Assembly: GCF_001456115.1 (NCBI RefSeq)
Contig: NZ_CP013265.1
Span: 124,001-188,000, forward strand
From: Sphingobium baderi
GTDB taxonomy: Bacteria > Pseudomonadota > Alphaproteobacteria > Sphingomonadales > Sphingomonadaceae
Direction: 5' to 3'
Length of the DNA: 64,000 nucleotides
The translations under genes were made by a program, and so were the position numbers. The notes under the pieces were generated by a model that was given only the letters and a program-made list of their open reading frames with translations, was not told the origin of the DNA and ran no database searches. How positions within the stretch are numbered: position 1 is the first letter of the stretch; every line of letters starts with the position of its first letter. This document shows positions 52,696 through 61,816 of this stretch, one piece after another.

Positions 52696-53574
52696 GCTCT
52701 GTTGCAAAGATTGGCGGCAGTCAGAGGTAGGCTGTCGCTCTGCGCCGATCAGGCGGCTGCTGCGAAATGGTGGTTGAGCATGCCCATGGCCTCCGTCAGC
52801 GCCGAGGGCCCAATGCCAAAAGCTCTCTCCACAAGGCGCACCTCGCCCCTGATGCCGGGCTGCAGGCACCAGGGGCGAGCCTGTCCTTTGCGCAGGGCTC
52901 GCATGACTTCGAATCCCTTGATCGTGGCATAGGCCGTGGGGATCGATTTGAAACCGCGCACCGGCTTGATCAGTATCTTGAGCTTTCCGTGATCGGCCTC
53001 GATCACGTTATTGAGATACTTCACCTGCCGGTGGGCCGTCTCCCGGTCCAGCTTTCCTTCGCGCTTCAATTCGGTGATCGCTGCACCATAGCTCGGCGCT
53101 TTGTCGGTATTGAGCGTGGCAGGCTTTTCCCAGTGCTTCAGGCCTCGCAGGGCCTTGCCCAGGAACCGCTTCGCTGCCTTGGCGCTGCGGGTCGGCGACA
53201 GGTAGAAATCGATCGTGTCGCCCCGCTTGTCGACTGCCCGGTACAGGTAGGTCCACTTGCCCCGCACCTTGACGTAGGTTTCATCCAGGCGCCAGCTCGG
53301 ATCAAAGCCACGCCGCCAGAACCAGCGCAGCCGCTTCTCCATCTCCGGGGCGTAGCACTGGACCCAGCGATAGATCGTCGTATGGTCGACCGAAATGCCG
53401 CGTTCCGCCAGCATTTCCTCAAGGTCGCGATAGCTGATCGGATAGCGACAATACCAGCGCACCGCCCACAGGATCACATCACCCTGGAAATGGCGCCACT
53501 TGAAATCCGTCATCGTTCCGTCCGTCCAATCTCCGCCAAGCATGCTCAAGCTTCACGATTTTTGCAACAGAGCC
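52696..53574 (-). mobile_element. IS6100 (IS6 family), complete
   Basis: Perfect 14-bp terminal repeats GGCTCTGTTGCAAA (52696-52709) and its complement (53561-53574) bracket a single transposase gene; 879 bp matches IS6100 (about 880). The 8-bp flanks are GCATAAGG and CGACTTTG, so there is no target duplication. It truncates the MaoC/Pta gene on its right side. Confidence 0.96.
52749..53513 (-). CDS. tnpA: IS6100 transposase TnpA
   Basis: From the ATG at 53513 the product is 254 residues (MTDFKWRHFQGDVILWAVRW...). It has the IS6-family N-terminal HTH (YRDLEEMLAERGISVDHTTI) and DDE residues in WRLDETYVKVRG, LNTDKAPSYGAA and NVIEADHGKLK. The sequence is what I know as IS6100 TnpA. It appears intact and active. 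Confidence 0.97.
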   Translation of the reverse strand: MTDFKWRHFQGDVILWAVRWYCRYPISYRDLEEMLAERGISVDHTTIYRWVQCYAPEMEKRLRWFWRRGFDPSWRLDETYVKVRGKWTYLYRAVDKRGDTIDFYLSPTRSAKAAKRFLGKALRGLKHWEKPATLNTDKAPSYGAAITELKREGKLDRETAHRQVKYLNNVIEADHGKLKILIKPVRGFKSIPTAYATIKGFEVMRALRKGQARPWCLQPGIRGEVRLVERAFGIGPSALTEAMGMLNHHFAAAA

Positions 53575-54577
53575 CGACTTTGGGTTCTTCGATGCCGATC
53601 ACATGGGCAAGGTCGATCGCGTTGCGGATGATGTCGGCCTTTTCGACGAGGGTCGGCGCGATGTTGATCGCGGCGTCGGTGATGATGAGCGGCGTCGGAT
53701 GGTCGGGCACGTCCATCACATAGGCGTGGCTGATCCTGCGTTCTGTACGCAGGCCCGTCGCGGAAGGGACGACCGCGCCCATCAGTTCGTCGGTATGCAG
53801 CGAGCCTTTCATGAGCAGCCTTGCTTCGCCCGAACGGATCAGCGCGACGGCTTTTGCCGCCGCGTCATGGCTGTGATCGGCATCGATCAGGCGGAAGCCC
53901 GCGATATCCTTGCCTGCTTCCTGCGCCGCCTTTCGGATCCTGGCTTTCGGCCCGACAAGGATGGGCGCGATCAGCTTTGCTTCGGCCGCCTCGACCACCG
54001 CCGAAATGGCAGCCGGGCTGCAGGGATGGGCAACAGCGGTGCTCTCGGGCGTGCCGCTCGATGTCAGCTCGATCAGGCGCCGATAGCCGTCATGATCGCG
54101 AAGCTGTACCTCGGGGAGAGCCGCGCGAGGGCGACGCACCTTCTCGGTCGGCGCCTTCACCTCGGCCTGGCCTGAGATCACGACGTCCCCGTCCTGATTG
54201 GTGCAGCGGCAGTCGAACAGCACGATGCGATGCTCCGGCCGCTTCTCCGCGACCGTCACCGAGGCCGTGATAGTGTCGCCCAAACCCACCGGACGCGTGA
54301 AACGCAGCGACTGGCTGAGATAGATCGCGCCCGGTCCCGGCAGTTCGGTGCCCAGCACGGCGGAGATCAGCCCGCCGCCCCACATGCCATGCGCGATGAC
54401 CCGCCGGAACAGGTCCGTCGCCGCATAGTCGGCGTCGAGATGGGCCGGATTGACGTCGCCCGACACGAGCGCGAAGAGCTGGATGTCGCGCTCGCCCAGG
54501 GTGCGCACGATGCTCGCCGTCTCGCCGACCTCGATTTCGTCGAACGTTCGATTCTCGATCATGCCCGCGTCGCTCAT
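53575..54577 (-). pseudogene. Truncated bifunctional MaoC-like hydratase/phosphate acyltransferase
   Basis: The frame starts at 54577 and runs 334 codons before entering the IS6100 end, closing at 53546 with foreign residues (CCKNREA). Residues ~1-140 form a MaoC-type hot-dog domain (FALVSGDVNPAHLDADYAAT, VIAHGMWGGGLISAVLGTEL). Residues ~160-335 are the start of a phosphate acetyl/butyryltransferase domain (HPCSPAAISAVVEAAEAKLI, PLIITDAAINIAPTL). The intact fusion is about 470 residues, so over 100 residues with part of the acyltransferase active site are lost. It starts 3 bp after phaC. Confidence 0.88.
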
Positions 54578-54580
54578 CGT

Positions 54581-56338
54581 TCAACGCTCCAGAACATAGT
54601 GACCGGGCGCATCCGCGATCGGGGCATAGCCCTTGTCGGCGGCGCCTAGCGGCGGGGGCGCAACCGGGGCTCCCGAATGGCGGGCAAGCCATTCGCCCCA
54701 TTCGATCCACCAGCTGCCGTCTTTGCGCTCGGCGCGTTCCTGCCATTCCTCCGGATCATAAGCGAGACCTTCCGCCTCCCGCGTCTTCACCTTGAAGCGG
54801 CGGCCTTTATGGCCGGGTTCGGAGACGATGCCGGCATTGTGGCCGCCGCTTGTCAGCACGAACGTGATTTCCGCGTCGGTCAGAAGATGGATCTTGTGAA
54901 CCGAGCGCCAGGGCGCGACATGGTCGCGCTCGGTGCCGACCACGAACAGGGGCTTGCGGATCGCGGAGAGGGCGACAGTCTTGCCGTCGGCCCTGTACTT
55001 GCCTTCGGCAAGATCGTCGTCGAGATAGAGGCGCCGCAGATACTGGCTGTGCATGGCGTAGGGCATGCGTGTGCCGTCGGCGTTCCACGCCATGAGGTCG
55101 TTCAGCGATTCGCGCTCGCCCATGAGATAGGTGCCGAGCACGCGCGACCAGACGAGGTCGTTCGACCTCAATATCTGGAATGCGCCGCCCATCTGACTGC
55201 CATCGAGATAGCCGCGGCTCCACATCATCTTCTCGAGCAGGTTGAGCTGTCCCTCGTCGATGAAGAGGCCAAGCTCGCCCGGCTCGCTGAACTCGGTCTG
55301 GGTTGCCAGCAGCGTGGCGCTGGCGATGCGCTCGTCGCCGTCGCGCGCCATCGCGGCGAGCGCGATCGAGAGCAGGGTGCCGCCGATGCAGTAGCCGACA
55401 GCATGGACAGACTTGGCGCCGGTGATGGCCGTCACCGCGTCGAGCGCCGCCATCGGCCCCATCAGCCGGTAATTCTCCATGTCGAGATCGCGGTCCTGCG
55501 TCCCCGGATTGTGCCAGGAGATCATGAACACGGTATAGCCCTGGCTGGTCAGCCAGTTGACCATCGAGTTTTCGGGCGAGAGGTCGAGAATATAATATTT
55601 CATGATCCAGGCCGGGACGATCAGGATCGGTTCCGGGCGCACCTGATCGGTCGTCGGTTCATATTGGATCAGCTCGATGAGCCGGTTGCGGTAGACGACC
55701 TTGCCCCTGGCCGTCGCTACGGTGTCGCCGACCCGGAAATCCTCGACGCCGACGGGAGGCAGGCCGCGCACCAGATGCTCGATGTCCTCCATGAGGTGCT
55801 GAAAGCCATCGACGAGGCACTTGCCGCCGGTTTCGATGATCCGCTGCTGAAGCAGGGGATTGGTCGCCAAAAAATTGGTCGGCGCGACCATGTCGAGCAT
55901 CTGCCGCGCGGTGAACCGGACCATATCCTCATAATGGCCGTTGACGCCGCCCACGCCCGTCGTCGCGGCATGCCACCATTGCTGATGGAGCAGGAAAGCC
56001 TGCGAGAGGATGTTGAAAGGCGGATTTCGCCAGGCGGGATCGGAGAAACGGCGGTCCTGCGGCAGCGGCTCGATGGCGAGCGCCGCATCGCTGTCGGCTG
56101 CGCTGCGCGCCGCATAGTCGAAGAGGCGCATATGCTTGCGGCCCATCTTGGCGGCCAGCTGCAACTGCTTGCCCGGCGACAGCGCGAGGTGGAGGGCCCA
56201 GTTCGAGAAGGCCTCGTACAGGGTCGCGGGCGAGAGGCCGAGGGTCACCTGTGCGATCGCGCCGCCCGCGGCGTTGTCCAGCGTCTGCGCGATCCCGTCG
56301 AGCGGGTCGGGCGGCGATGTCGGGGTGTCAGCGCTCAT
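54581..56338 (-). CDS. phaC: Polyhydroxyalkanoate (PHB) synthase, class I
   Basis: The 585-residue enzyme has the lipase-like box GYCIGG with catalytic Cys317, an Asp in VVGTERDHVAPW and His in LTSGGHNAGIV. N-terminal FNILSQAFLLHQQWW and RNPPFN motifs are typical of class I PhaC. It polymerises 3-hydroxybutyryl-CoA to PHB granules. The operon order SDR, phaB, phaA, lptB-like, phaC, MaoC-Pta supports it. Confidence 0.95.
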   Translation of the reverse strand: MSADTPTSPPDPLDGIAQTLDNAAGGAIAQVTLGLSPATLYEAFSNWALHLALSPGKQLQLAAKMGRKHMRLFDYAARSAADSDAALAIEPLPQDRRFSDPAWRNPPFNILSQAFLLHQQWWHAATTGVGGVNGHYEDMVRFTARQMLDMVAPTNFLATNPLLQQRIIETGGKCLVDGFQHLMEDIEHLVRGLPPVGVEDFRVGDTVATARGKVVYRNRLIELIQYEPTTDQVRPEPILIVPAWIMKYYILDLSPENSMVNWLTSQGYTVFMISWHNPGTQDRDLDMENYRLMGPMAALDAVTAITGAKSVHAVGYCIGGTLLSIALAAMARDGDERIASATLLATQTEFSEPGELGLFIDEGQLNLLEKMMWSRGYLDGSQMGGAFQILRSNDLVWSRVLGTYLMGERESLNDLMAWNADGTRMPYAMHSQYLRRLYLDDDLAEGKYRADGKTVALSAIRKPLFVVGTERDHVAPWRSVHKIHLLTDAEITFVLTSGGHNAGIVSEPGHKGRRFKVKTREAEGLAYDPEEWQERAERKDGSWWIEWGEWLARHSGAPVAPPPLGAADKGYAPIADAPGHYVLER

Positions 56339-56491
56339 GATGGGTCCTTCTCGTTCGGAACAGGTTCGGGCTAGGCTTGTGATAGCCTGGTGATTGTCGA
56401 ATGACCGCTGGGCCCGACTTTACGGCCCCCTCTCGGACTTCGGTGGAATTGCAGGGGCTGCCCTGGCGGCATGTCATGTCGATGCCCGGCG

Positions 56492-57319
56492 TCACTCCTC
56501 GAAATCCTCGCCCAGATAGAGCCGCCGCACGTCAGGATCGTGAAGGACGGCCTGCGGCGTGCCGGCAAAGAGCAACTTGCCCGCATGGATGACATAGGCC
56601 CGGTCGACGAGATCCAGCATCTCGTGGACATTGTGATCGGTGATGAGAATGCCCACCCCGCGCTGCCTGAGCTGGCGCACCATCGCCTTGATGTCGGCGA
56701 TCGACATGGGATCGATGCCGGCGAAGGGTTCGTCGAGCAGGATGACCTTCGGGTCGGCCGCCATGGCGCGGGCAATCTCGCAGCGCCGGCGCTCGCCGCC
56801 CGAAAGCGCGGGGGCGGGCAAGGCACGCAGCCTTGTGATGCCGAAATCGCCGAGCAGCTCGTCCAGCCTGCGATCGATGGCGTCCTTGTCGCGCAGGCGC
56901 AGTTCGAGCACAGCGCGGATATTCTCCTCAACGCTCATGCCCCGAAAGATCGAGGCTTCCTGCGGAAGATAACCAAGGCCGCGCTTGCCACGCCCATCCA
57001 TGGGCAGGGCTGTCACATCCTCGCCGTCGAGCAGTATCTGTCCTCCGTCTAGGCGGTTGATGCCCATGATGCCGTAGAAGCAGACGGTCTTGCCGGCGCC
57101 GTTGGGCCCGAGCAGGCCCACCACCTCGCCCGGCGCGACATCGAGCGAGACGCTGTCCAGGACCTTGCGCGATCCGAACGATTTCTCGAGCCGCCTTACC
57201 GAGAGCGCGAAGGTAACCGCAGGCCTGGGCCCGGCACCGACGCCCGGACGTGCGGCATCGGGATCAGGCGTCTGGCCTGATCCCGACCCACTGTCGAGCG
57301 ACGGAGCCTCGTCGAACAT
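56492..57319 (-). CDS. lptB: LptB-like ABC transporter ATPase
   Basis: The 275-residue protein has a Pro/Gly-rich N-terminal tail (about 35 residues) and an ABC ATPase domain: Walker A LGPNGAGKTVCFYGI, Q-loop YLPQEASIFRGMSVEENI, signature LSGGERRRCEIARA, Walker B VILLDEPFAGIDPMS and H-loop ITDHNVHEMLDLVDRAYV. These are diagnostic of LptB. LptB normally works with LptFG and LptAC in LPS export, none of which are here. A copy inside a PHB operon is odd; it may be an extra copy or one specialised for another transporter. Confidence 0.85.
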   Translation of the reverse strand: MFDEAPSLDSGSGSGQTPDPDAARPGVGAGPRPAVTFALSVRRLEKSFGSRKVLDSVSLDVAPGEVVGLLGPNGAGKTVCFYGIMGINRLDGGQILLDGEDVTALPMDGRGKRGLGYLPQEASIFRGMSVEENIRAVLELRLRDKDAIDRRLDELLGDFGITRLRALPAPALSGGERRRCEIARAMAADPKVILLDEPFAGIDPMSIADIKAMVRQLRQRGVGILITDHNVHEMLDLVDRAYVIHAGKLLFAGTPQAVLHDPDVRRLYLGEDFEE

Positions 57320-57380
57320 CCTCAGATCTCCGACGGGGGTGGCGTCACCGCGGGGAATGTCATCAGACTGCCGCCCGGCA

Positions 57381-58562
57381 TCAGATGGCTTCCACGGCGA
57401 GCGCGACGCCCTGGCCGCCGCCGATGCACAGGGTGACGAGGCCGCGCTTCAATCCCTCGCGCTTCAGGGCATGCAACAGGCGGGTGGTGAGCACGGCGCC
57501 GGTCGCGCCGATCGGATGGCCATGGGCGATGGCGCCACCCTCGACATTGACGATGTCCTCGGCGAGCCCGAGCTCATGCGTGACAGCGATGGCGATCGCG
57601 GCGAACGCCTCGTTGATCTCGACGCGCTCGAGATCGGAGACCGACCAGCCCGCGCGGTCCAGCGCCTGCCGGACGGCGGGAACCGGGCCCAGGCCGAAGA
57701 GGCCGGGCGCCACCGCTCCGACACCGAAGGCGACGAGACGGCCCAGGGGCGTGACACCGTTGCGGTCGGCCCAGTCCTCGCTGGCGACGATCATCGCCGC
57801 AGCACCACTGTTGAGGCCCGGCGCATTGCCCGCCGTGATCGTGCCCTCGGGCCGAAAGGCGGGCTTCAGGCGCGCCAGGCTTTCAAGGCTCGTATCGGGC
57901 CGGTTCTGCTCGTCCTTGCCGAAAATGATGGGACCCTTGCGTGAAGGGATCTCGACCGCGACGATCTCCTCTTCGAAGTGGCCGGCGGCCTGGGCGGCGC
58001 TGAAATTCTGCTGGGAGCGGACCGCCCAGGCATCCTGCGCATCGCGCGTGATCTGGAACTGGCTGACGAGATCTTCGGTCACCCAGCCGGAATGCTGGTT
58101 GCAGAAGGCGTCGTTGAGACCGTCATGGAGCATGGCGTCGACGAGCTTACCGTCGCCCATGCGGTAGCCCCAGCGGGCTTTCTCGATGAGGTAGGGCGCC
58201 TGATCCATATTCTCCATGCCACCTGCAACGACAGCATGGCTGAAGCCGAGCATGATCTCCTGGGCGGCCGAGGCGATCGCCTGCGCGCCCGATCCACAGA
58301 CTCGGTTGACCGTAAGGGCCGGCACGCTGTCAGGAAGCTTGGCGCCGATGGCGGCCTGGCGCGCCGGGTTCATCTTCGCGCCGGCCTGGACCACCTGGCC
58401 CAGAACGACGGCATCGATGGTATCGAGGCCGACGCCGGCGCGTTTTACGGTCTCGGCGATCGCGATGCTGCCAAGGGCCGGCGCGGCCATGTCCTTGAGG
58501 GTCCCGCCATAGGCGCCGATGGGGGTCCGGACAGGCGCGCACAGAACGACATTGCTGCTCAT
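57381..58562 (-). CDS. phaA: Acetyl-CoA C-acetyltransferase (beta-ketothiolase)
   Basis: From the ATG at 58562 the product is 393 residues with nucleophile Cys89 (NRVCGSGAQAI), the His loop GHPIGATGA and C-terminal Cys in CIGGGQGVAL. It condenses two acetyl-CoA to acetoacetyl-CoA, the first step of PHB synthesis. It lies between phaB and the lptB-like gene. Confidence 0.95.
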   Translation of the reverse strand: MSSNVVLCAPVRTPIGAYGGTLKDMAAPALGSIAIAETVKRAGVGLDTIDAVVLGQVVQAGAKMNPARQAAIGAKLPDSVPALTVNRVCGSGAQAIASAAQEIMLGFSHAVVAGGMENMDQAPYLIEKARWGYRMGDGKLVDAMLHDGLNDAFCNQHSGWVTEDLVSQFQITRDAQDAWAVRSQQNFSAAQAAGHFEEEIVAVEIPSRKGPIIFGKDEQNRPDTSLESLARLKPAFRPEGTITAGNAPGLNSGAAAMIVASEDWADRNGVTPLGRLVAFGVGAVAPGLFGLGPVPAVRQALDRAGWSVSDLERVEINEAFAAIAIAVTHELGLAEDIVNVEGGAIAHGHPIGATGAVLTTRLLHALKREGLKRGLVTLCIGGGQGVALAVEAI

Positions 58563-58584
58563 GGGAATTCCTTTCCTTGGGCCT

Positions 58585-59307
58585 TCAGGCCAGATATTTG
58601 CCGCCGTTGACCGACAGGGTCTCACCGGTCACGAACCCCGCCTCATCCTCGACCAGAAAGAGGACGGCGCGCGCGATCTCTTGCGGGGTGCCGAGGCGTC
58701 CGACCGGCACGCCGGCCAGCACGGCCTTGAGCGCCTCTTCCGGCACGGCGGCGACCATGACCGTATCGGTATAGCCCGGGGCGATCGCGTTGGCGGTGAT
58801 GTTGCGGGACGCGCCCTCGAGCGCGAGCGCCTTGGTGAAGCCGATCACGCCGGCCTTGGCCGCGGCATAGTTGGTCTGGCCGAACTGCCCCGAGAGGCCG
58901 TTCACCGAACTGATATTGACGATGCGGCCGAAACGCCGCTCGCGCATGCCCTCGATAACAGCGCGGCACATGTTGAAGCATCCGCCAAGGTCCACGTCGA
59001 TGACGCTGCGCCACTGCTCCTCGGTCATCTTGTGGAGCGTGCCGTCCCGGGTGATGCCGGCATTATTGACGAGAATGTCGACCGGCCCGATATCGGCGAC
59101 GACTTTTGCGACGCCTTCCTGGCTTGCCGTGAAGTCCGCCACATTCCAGCTATAGGCCGGAATGGATGTGTCTTTCACGAACTGCTCGGCTTCCTCGTCA
59201 TTGCCATAATAGTTGACGGCGACGAGATAGCCTTTCTCCTTGAGGAGCCTGGCGGTCGCGGCGCCGATGCCGCTGACGCCGCCGGTGACGAGCGCGATTC
59301 TGGCCAT
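58585..59307 (-). CDS. phaB: Acetoacetyl-CoA reductase
   Basis: The 240-residue SDR begins MARIALVTGGVSGIGAATAR. It has NNAGITRD, the catalytic Ser in NISSVNG, Tyr-x3-Lys in TNYAAAKAG and GYTDTVMVAAVP, as in PhaB. I use the ATG at 59307 because AAGGA stands 8 bp before it; an ATG at 59313 is too close to the RBS. It reduces acetoacetyl-CoA to (R)-3-hydroxybutyryl-CoA with NADPH. Confidence 0.94.
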   Translation of the reverse strand: MARIALVTGGVSGIGAATARLLKEKGYLVAVNYYGNDEEAEQFVKDTSIPAYSWNVADFTASQEGVAKVVADIGPVDILVNNAGITRDGTLHKMTEEQWRSVIDVDLGGCFNMCRAVIEGMRERRFGRIVNISSVNGLSGQFGQTNYAAAKAGVIGFTKALALEGASRNITANAIAPGYTDTVMVAAVPEEALKAVLAGVPVGRLGTPQEIARAVLFLVEDEAGFVTGETLSVNGGKYLA

Positions 59308-59341
59308 GATCATTGTCCTTGAAGCTGGAAAGAGAGGCGGG

Positions 59342-60088
59342 TCATTGCGCGAGATAGCCGCCATCGACGGGATAGTAGCTGCCGGTCATGAACGAGGCGC
59401 GATCCGACAGCAGGAAGGCGACGAGCCCGGCAACCTCTTCGGGTTGCCCCAGGCGTCCTACCGGATGGTGCGCGATCGTCTCGGCAGGCGGGTGGCCGTC
59501 GGTCGTGGCATCGACCATCGGCGTGTGGATGAAGGCAGGCCCCACCGCATTGATACGAATATTCTGCTGGGCATATTCGAGCGCGGCGGTGCGGGTCATC
59601 CCGATCACGGCATGTTTGGCTGCCGCATAGCTGACTGATCCGGGCGCGCCGACCGATCCGTAGATCGAACTCATATTGACGATCGTACCGCCGCCGCCCG
59701 CCAGCATCGCGGGGATCTGGTAGCGCATGCCGTAGAAAACGCCGTCGAGATCGACGCCGATGACCCGGCGCCATTCGTCGAGATCATACTCCCCGGTCGG
59801 CTTGGTGACGGAGCCCACGCCCGCATTGTTGACCGCGGCGTCGAGCCGTCCGAAGTTCTTCAGGGTGAAAGCCACCAGCGCTTCGACTTCGGCCGGCTCG
59901 GCGACGTTGACCCGAAGCGCCTTCGCCCGGTCCGGACCGATCTCGTCCGCAAGGGCGTGGGCCTTGTCCGCGTCGATATCGGCAAGCACGAGTCGCGCGC
60001 CGGATGCTGCAAGTTCGCGGGCGATCGCCTCGCCCAATCCCATGGCGGCGCCTGTGACGATTGCGACCTTGTCCTCAAAATCGGGCAT
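59342..60088 (-). CDS. SDR-family oxidoreductase
   Basis: From the ATG at 60088 the product is 248 residues: TGAAMGLGEAIAREL (cofactor), ADIDADKA (Asp, NAD preference), NNAGVGSVT, Ser in NMSSIYG, YAAAKHA and a C-terminal VDGGYLAQ. Its exact substrate is unclear; 3-hydroxybutyrate dehydrogenase or a glucose-dehydrogenase-like SDR would fit. It is the first gene of the PHB run. Confidence 0.88.
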   Translation of the reverse strand: MPDFEDKVAIVTGAAMGLGEAIARELAASGARLVLADIDADKAHALADEIGPDRAKALRVNVAEPAEVEALVAFTLKNFGRLDAAVNNAGVGSVTKPTGEYDLDEWRRVIGVDLDGVFYGMRYQIPAMLAGGGGTIVNMSSIYGSVGAPGSVSYAAAKHAVIGMTRTAALEYAQQNIRINAVGPAFIHTPMVDATTDGHPPAETIAHHPVGRLGQPEEVAGLVAFLLSDRASFMTGSYYPVDGGYLAQ

Positions 60089-60277
60089 ACATGTCTCCGG
60101 CTTTTGCGAGCCACCGGCCAGAAAAAAAGGGACCCGCACAGCGGGCACGGACACACTCCTGGCCGGGAGTCTCACCGCGCGCATTTCGCGCAACCTCTCC
60201 TGATTCCCCGCTTTCTCATTGTCGAAACGGCGTGGCGCTTCTTTCGCCGTGAACCCGGCGGCGCGCCATCAGTAACT

Positions 60278-60293
60278 ATACTTATAAGTTTCG
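60278..60293 (-). promoter_or_regulatory. AACTTATAAGTATAG element upstream of the PHB operon
   Basis: Read on the minus strand it lies about 190-205 bp before the SDR start. It is a diverged relative of the TTAC[GT]TATA elements near 50.7, 51.9 and 52.5 kb and contains its own palindrome ACTTATAAGT. Confidence 0.35.
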
Positions 60294-60399
60294 TATTCCC
60301 TTCGTCAAACCACTTGTGGGACCCGCTTCCGCCGATCGATCCGTGCCCGGCCGCAGGCGGTCAGCTCAGTGCGTCCCCAGTCTGATATAGAGAATCATT

Positions 60400-60420
60400 T
60401 GACACAATCATATTGTGTCA
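60400..60420. promoter_or_regulatory. Perfect palindrome with embedded promoter-like hexamers
   Basis: TGACACAAT (60400-60408) and ATTGTGTCA (60412-60420) are exact inverted copies around CAT. On the plus strand TTGACA at 60399 and TAGATA at 60421 are spaced 16 bp, so the palindrome sits inside a sigma-70-like promoter. No gene follows within 400 bp on the plus strand. Confidence 0.5.
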
Positions 60421-60806
60421 TAGATAAATGCCGACAGTAAGGTGATCGAGGCCAGAACCTGCGGCGCGCCAAAGCATTCGGGGTAGCTGTATCTGGGTGT
60501 CATGTCGGAGGGCGGCAATTGTTTGATTATCCGGCATGAGCCGCCGCATGAGCCAAAGCCTCTTACGTGGTCGTGAATTCACGACGGTGAGAGAGCGCCT
60601 GCCTGCGTTCAGCTCCTTCGATAAAGCTCATCCGCCTGTCTTCTGCGGTTGAACATCTTAGGTTTTCAAACTCGCGCGCAGGCTTGCCCGTAGGAACGCT
60701 CTCAGTTGGTGCAGGTATGAATTACGCGATGTGGTCGCTGAGCGAAGGCGATCAATGAGCCGATCGTGCGGCTATGGATGGCGCGGCTAACGAATTTTAC
60801 AAAATC

Positions 60807-60823
60807 CAATTGTGCGCAATATA
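60807..60823. promoter_or_regulatory. Candidate OhrR operator
   Basis: CAATTGTGCGCAATATA lies 52-68 bp before the ohr ATG. The ATTG-TGCG-CAAT dyad and AT-rich flanks suit a MarR/OhrR-type site, and ohrR is the next gene but one. Confidence 0.5.
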
Positions 60824-60874
60824 ATATGACACTACACCCCCTTTTGATAAGGGAAAACGACTCAGGAGATTCGC

Positions 60875-61300
60875 ATGAGCGCGCTTTACACGACCAAGGT
60901 GACGGCCATCGGCGGACGCAGCGGCACGATTCGTAGCGAGGACGGCATTCTCGACCTGCCGCTCGCCATGCCCAAGGAACTCGGGGGCAAGGGCGGCGCC
61001 ACTAACCCCGAGCAGCTCTTTGCCGCAGGCTATGCAGCGTGCTTCGAGAATGCGGTAATCCACGTGACCAGGGCGCAGGCCGACAAGGTTCGCGACGACG
61101 ACATTAAGGTGATCGGCGAGGTCGGTCTGCTGCCGAACGCACAGGGTGGCTTCAACCTTGCGGTGACGCTCGACGTCGAGATTGCCGGCGTCGATCAGGC
61201 CAAGGCCGAGGAGATCGTACAGGCGGCCCATGCCGTTTGCCCCTACTCCAACGCGGTAAAAGGCAATGTCGACGTCGCGCTGAACGTCACCACGCGATGA
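60875..61300 (+). CDS. ohr: Ohr organic hydroperoxide reductase
   Basis: The 141-residue OsmC-superfamily protein has the two reactive cysteines, Cys56 (GYAACFENAV) and Cys122 (HAVCPYSNAV), and Arg20 in SGTIRSEDG. Ohr reduces organic and lipid hydroperoxides using lipoylated partners. It starts after AGGAG and overlaps ohrR by 4 bp. Confidence 0.95.
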   Translation: MSALYTTKVTAIGGRSGTIRSEDGILDLPLAMPKELGGKGGATNPEQLFAAGYAACFENAVIHVTRAQADKVRDDDIKVIGEVGLLPNAQGGFNLAVTLDVEIAGVDQAKAEEIVQAAHAVCPYSNAVKGNVDVALNVTTR

Positions 61301-61788
61301 GCGGCGGGGTGGCAACGCAGGAGCGTGACGAGGACCCGCTGCTGCTCGACAGGCAGGTCTGCTTCCCGCTCTACGCTGCCACCAACCTGCTCAACCGGCT
61401 TTACGGGCCGGTGCTAGGCGAGCTGGGGCTCACCTATCCGCAGTATCTCGTCATGCTGGTCCTCTGGGAGAATCAGCCCCAAACGGTCGGGGCGCTGGGC
61501 GCGCGGCTCTACCTGGACAGCGGCACGCTGACGCCGTTGCTCAAGCGCATGGAAAGCGCGGGCCTTATCACTCGTGCCCGCGATCCGGAGGATGAGCGGC
61601 GTGTCCTCGTGACGCTGACCGGAAAGGGCAAGGCGCTACGCCAGCAAGCCCTGCACGTTCCGGAGACAATTTCGAACGGTTACAAGCCCGAAGGCATCGA
61701 GGAACTTCGCGAGAGCGTTCGCGATCTGGTGTCCATCCTGGCGCAGCTCGACACCCGATCGCGAGCGTCCAGGGCGGCTCGACCATGA
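61297..61788 (+). CDS. ohrR: OhrR MarR-family peroxide-sensing repressor
   Basis: From the ATG at 61297 (overlapping the ohr stop) the product is 163 residues. Cys22 in RQVCFPLYAA is the sensing cysteine of OhrR. The wHTH includes YPQYLVMLVLWENQPQTVGA, LYLDSGTLTPLLKRMESAGL and RDPEDERRVLVTLT. Oxidation of Cys22 should release ohr. Confidence 0.94.
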   Translation: MSGGVATQERDEDPLLLDRQVCFPLYAATNLLNRLYGPVLGELGLTYPQYLVMLVLWENQPQTVGALGARLYLDSGTLTPLLKRMESAGLITRARDPEDERRVLVTLTGKGKALRQQALHVPETISNGYKPEGIEELRESVRDLVSILAQLDTRSRASRAARP

Positions 61789-61816
61789 TCGTGCGCACTT
61801 CAACGGAGAACAATCT

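Larger units (their letters stand above)
60089..60874. other. 786-bp intergenic region between the PHB and peroxide modules
   Basis: No credible gene is seen; frames here are short or lack RBS. It holds three regulatory-looking sites described separately (60278-60293, 60400-60420, 60807-60823), serving the divergent SDR and ohr genes. Confidence 0.6.

Noticed and set aside
54677..56374. 565-codon plus-strand frame opposite phaC
   Set aside because: Antisense shadow; PHA synthase motifs are on the other strand.
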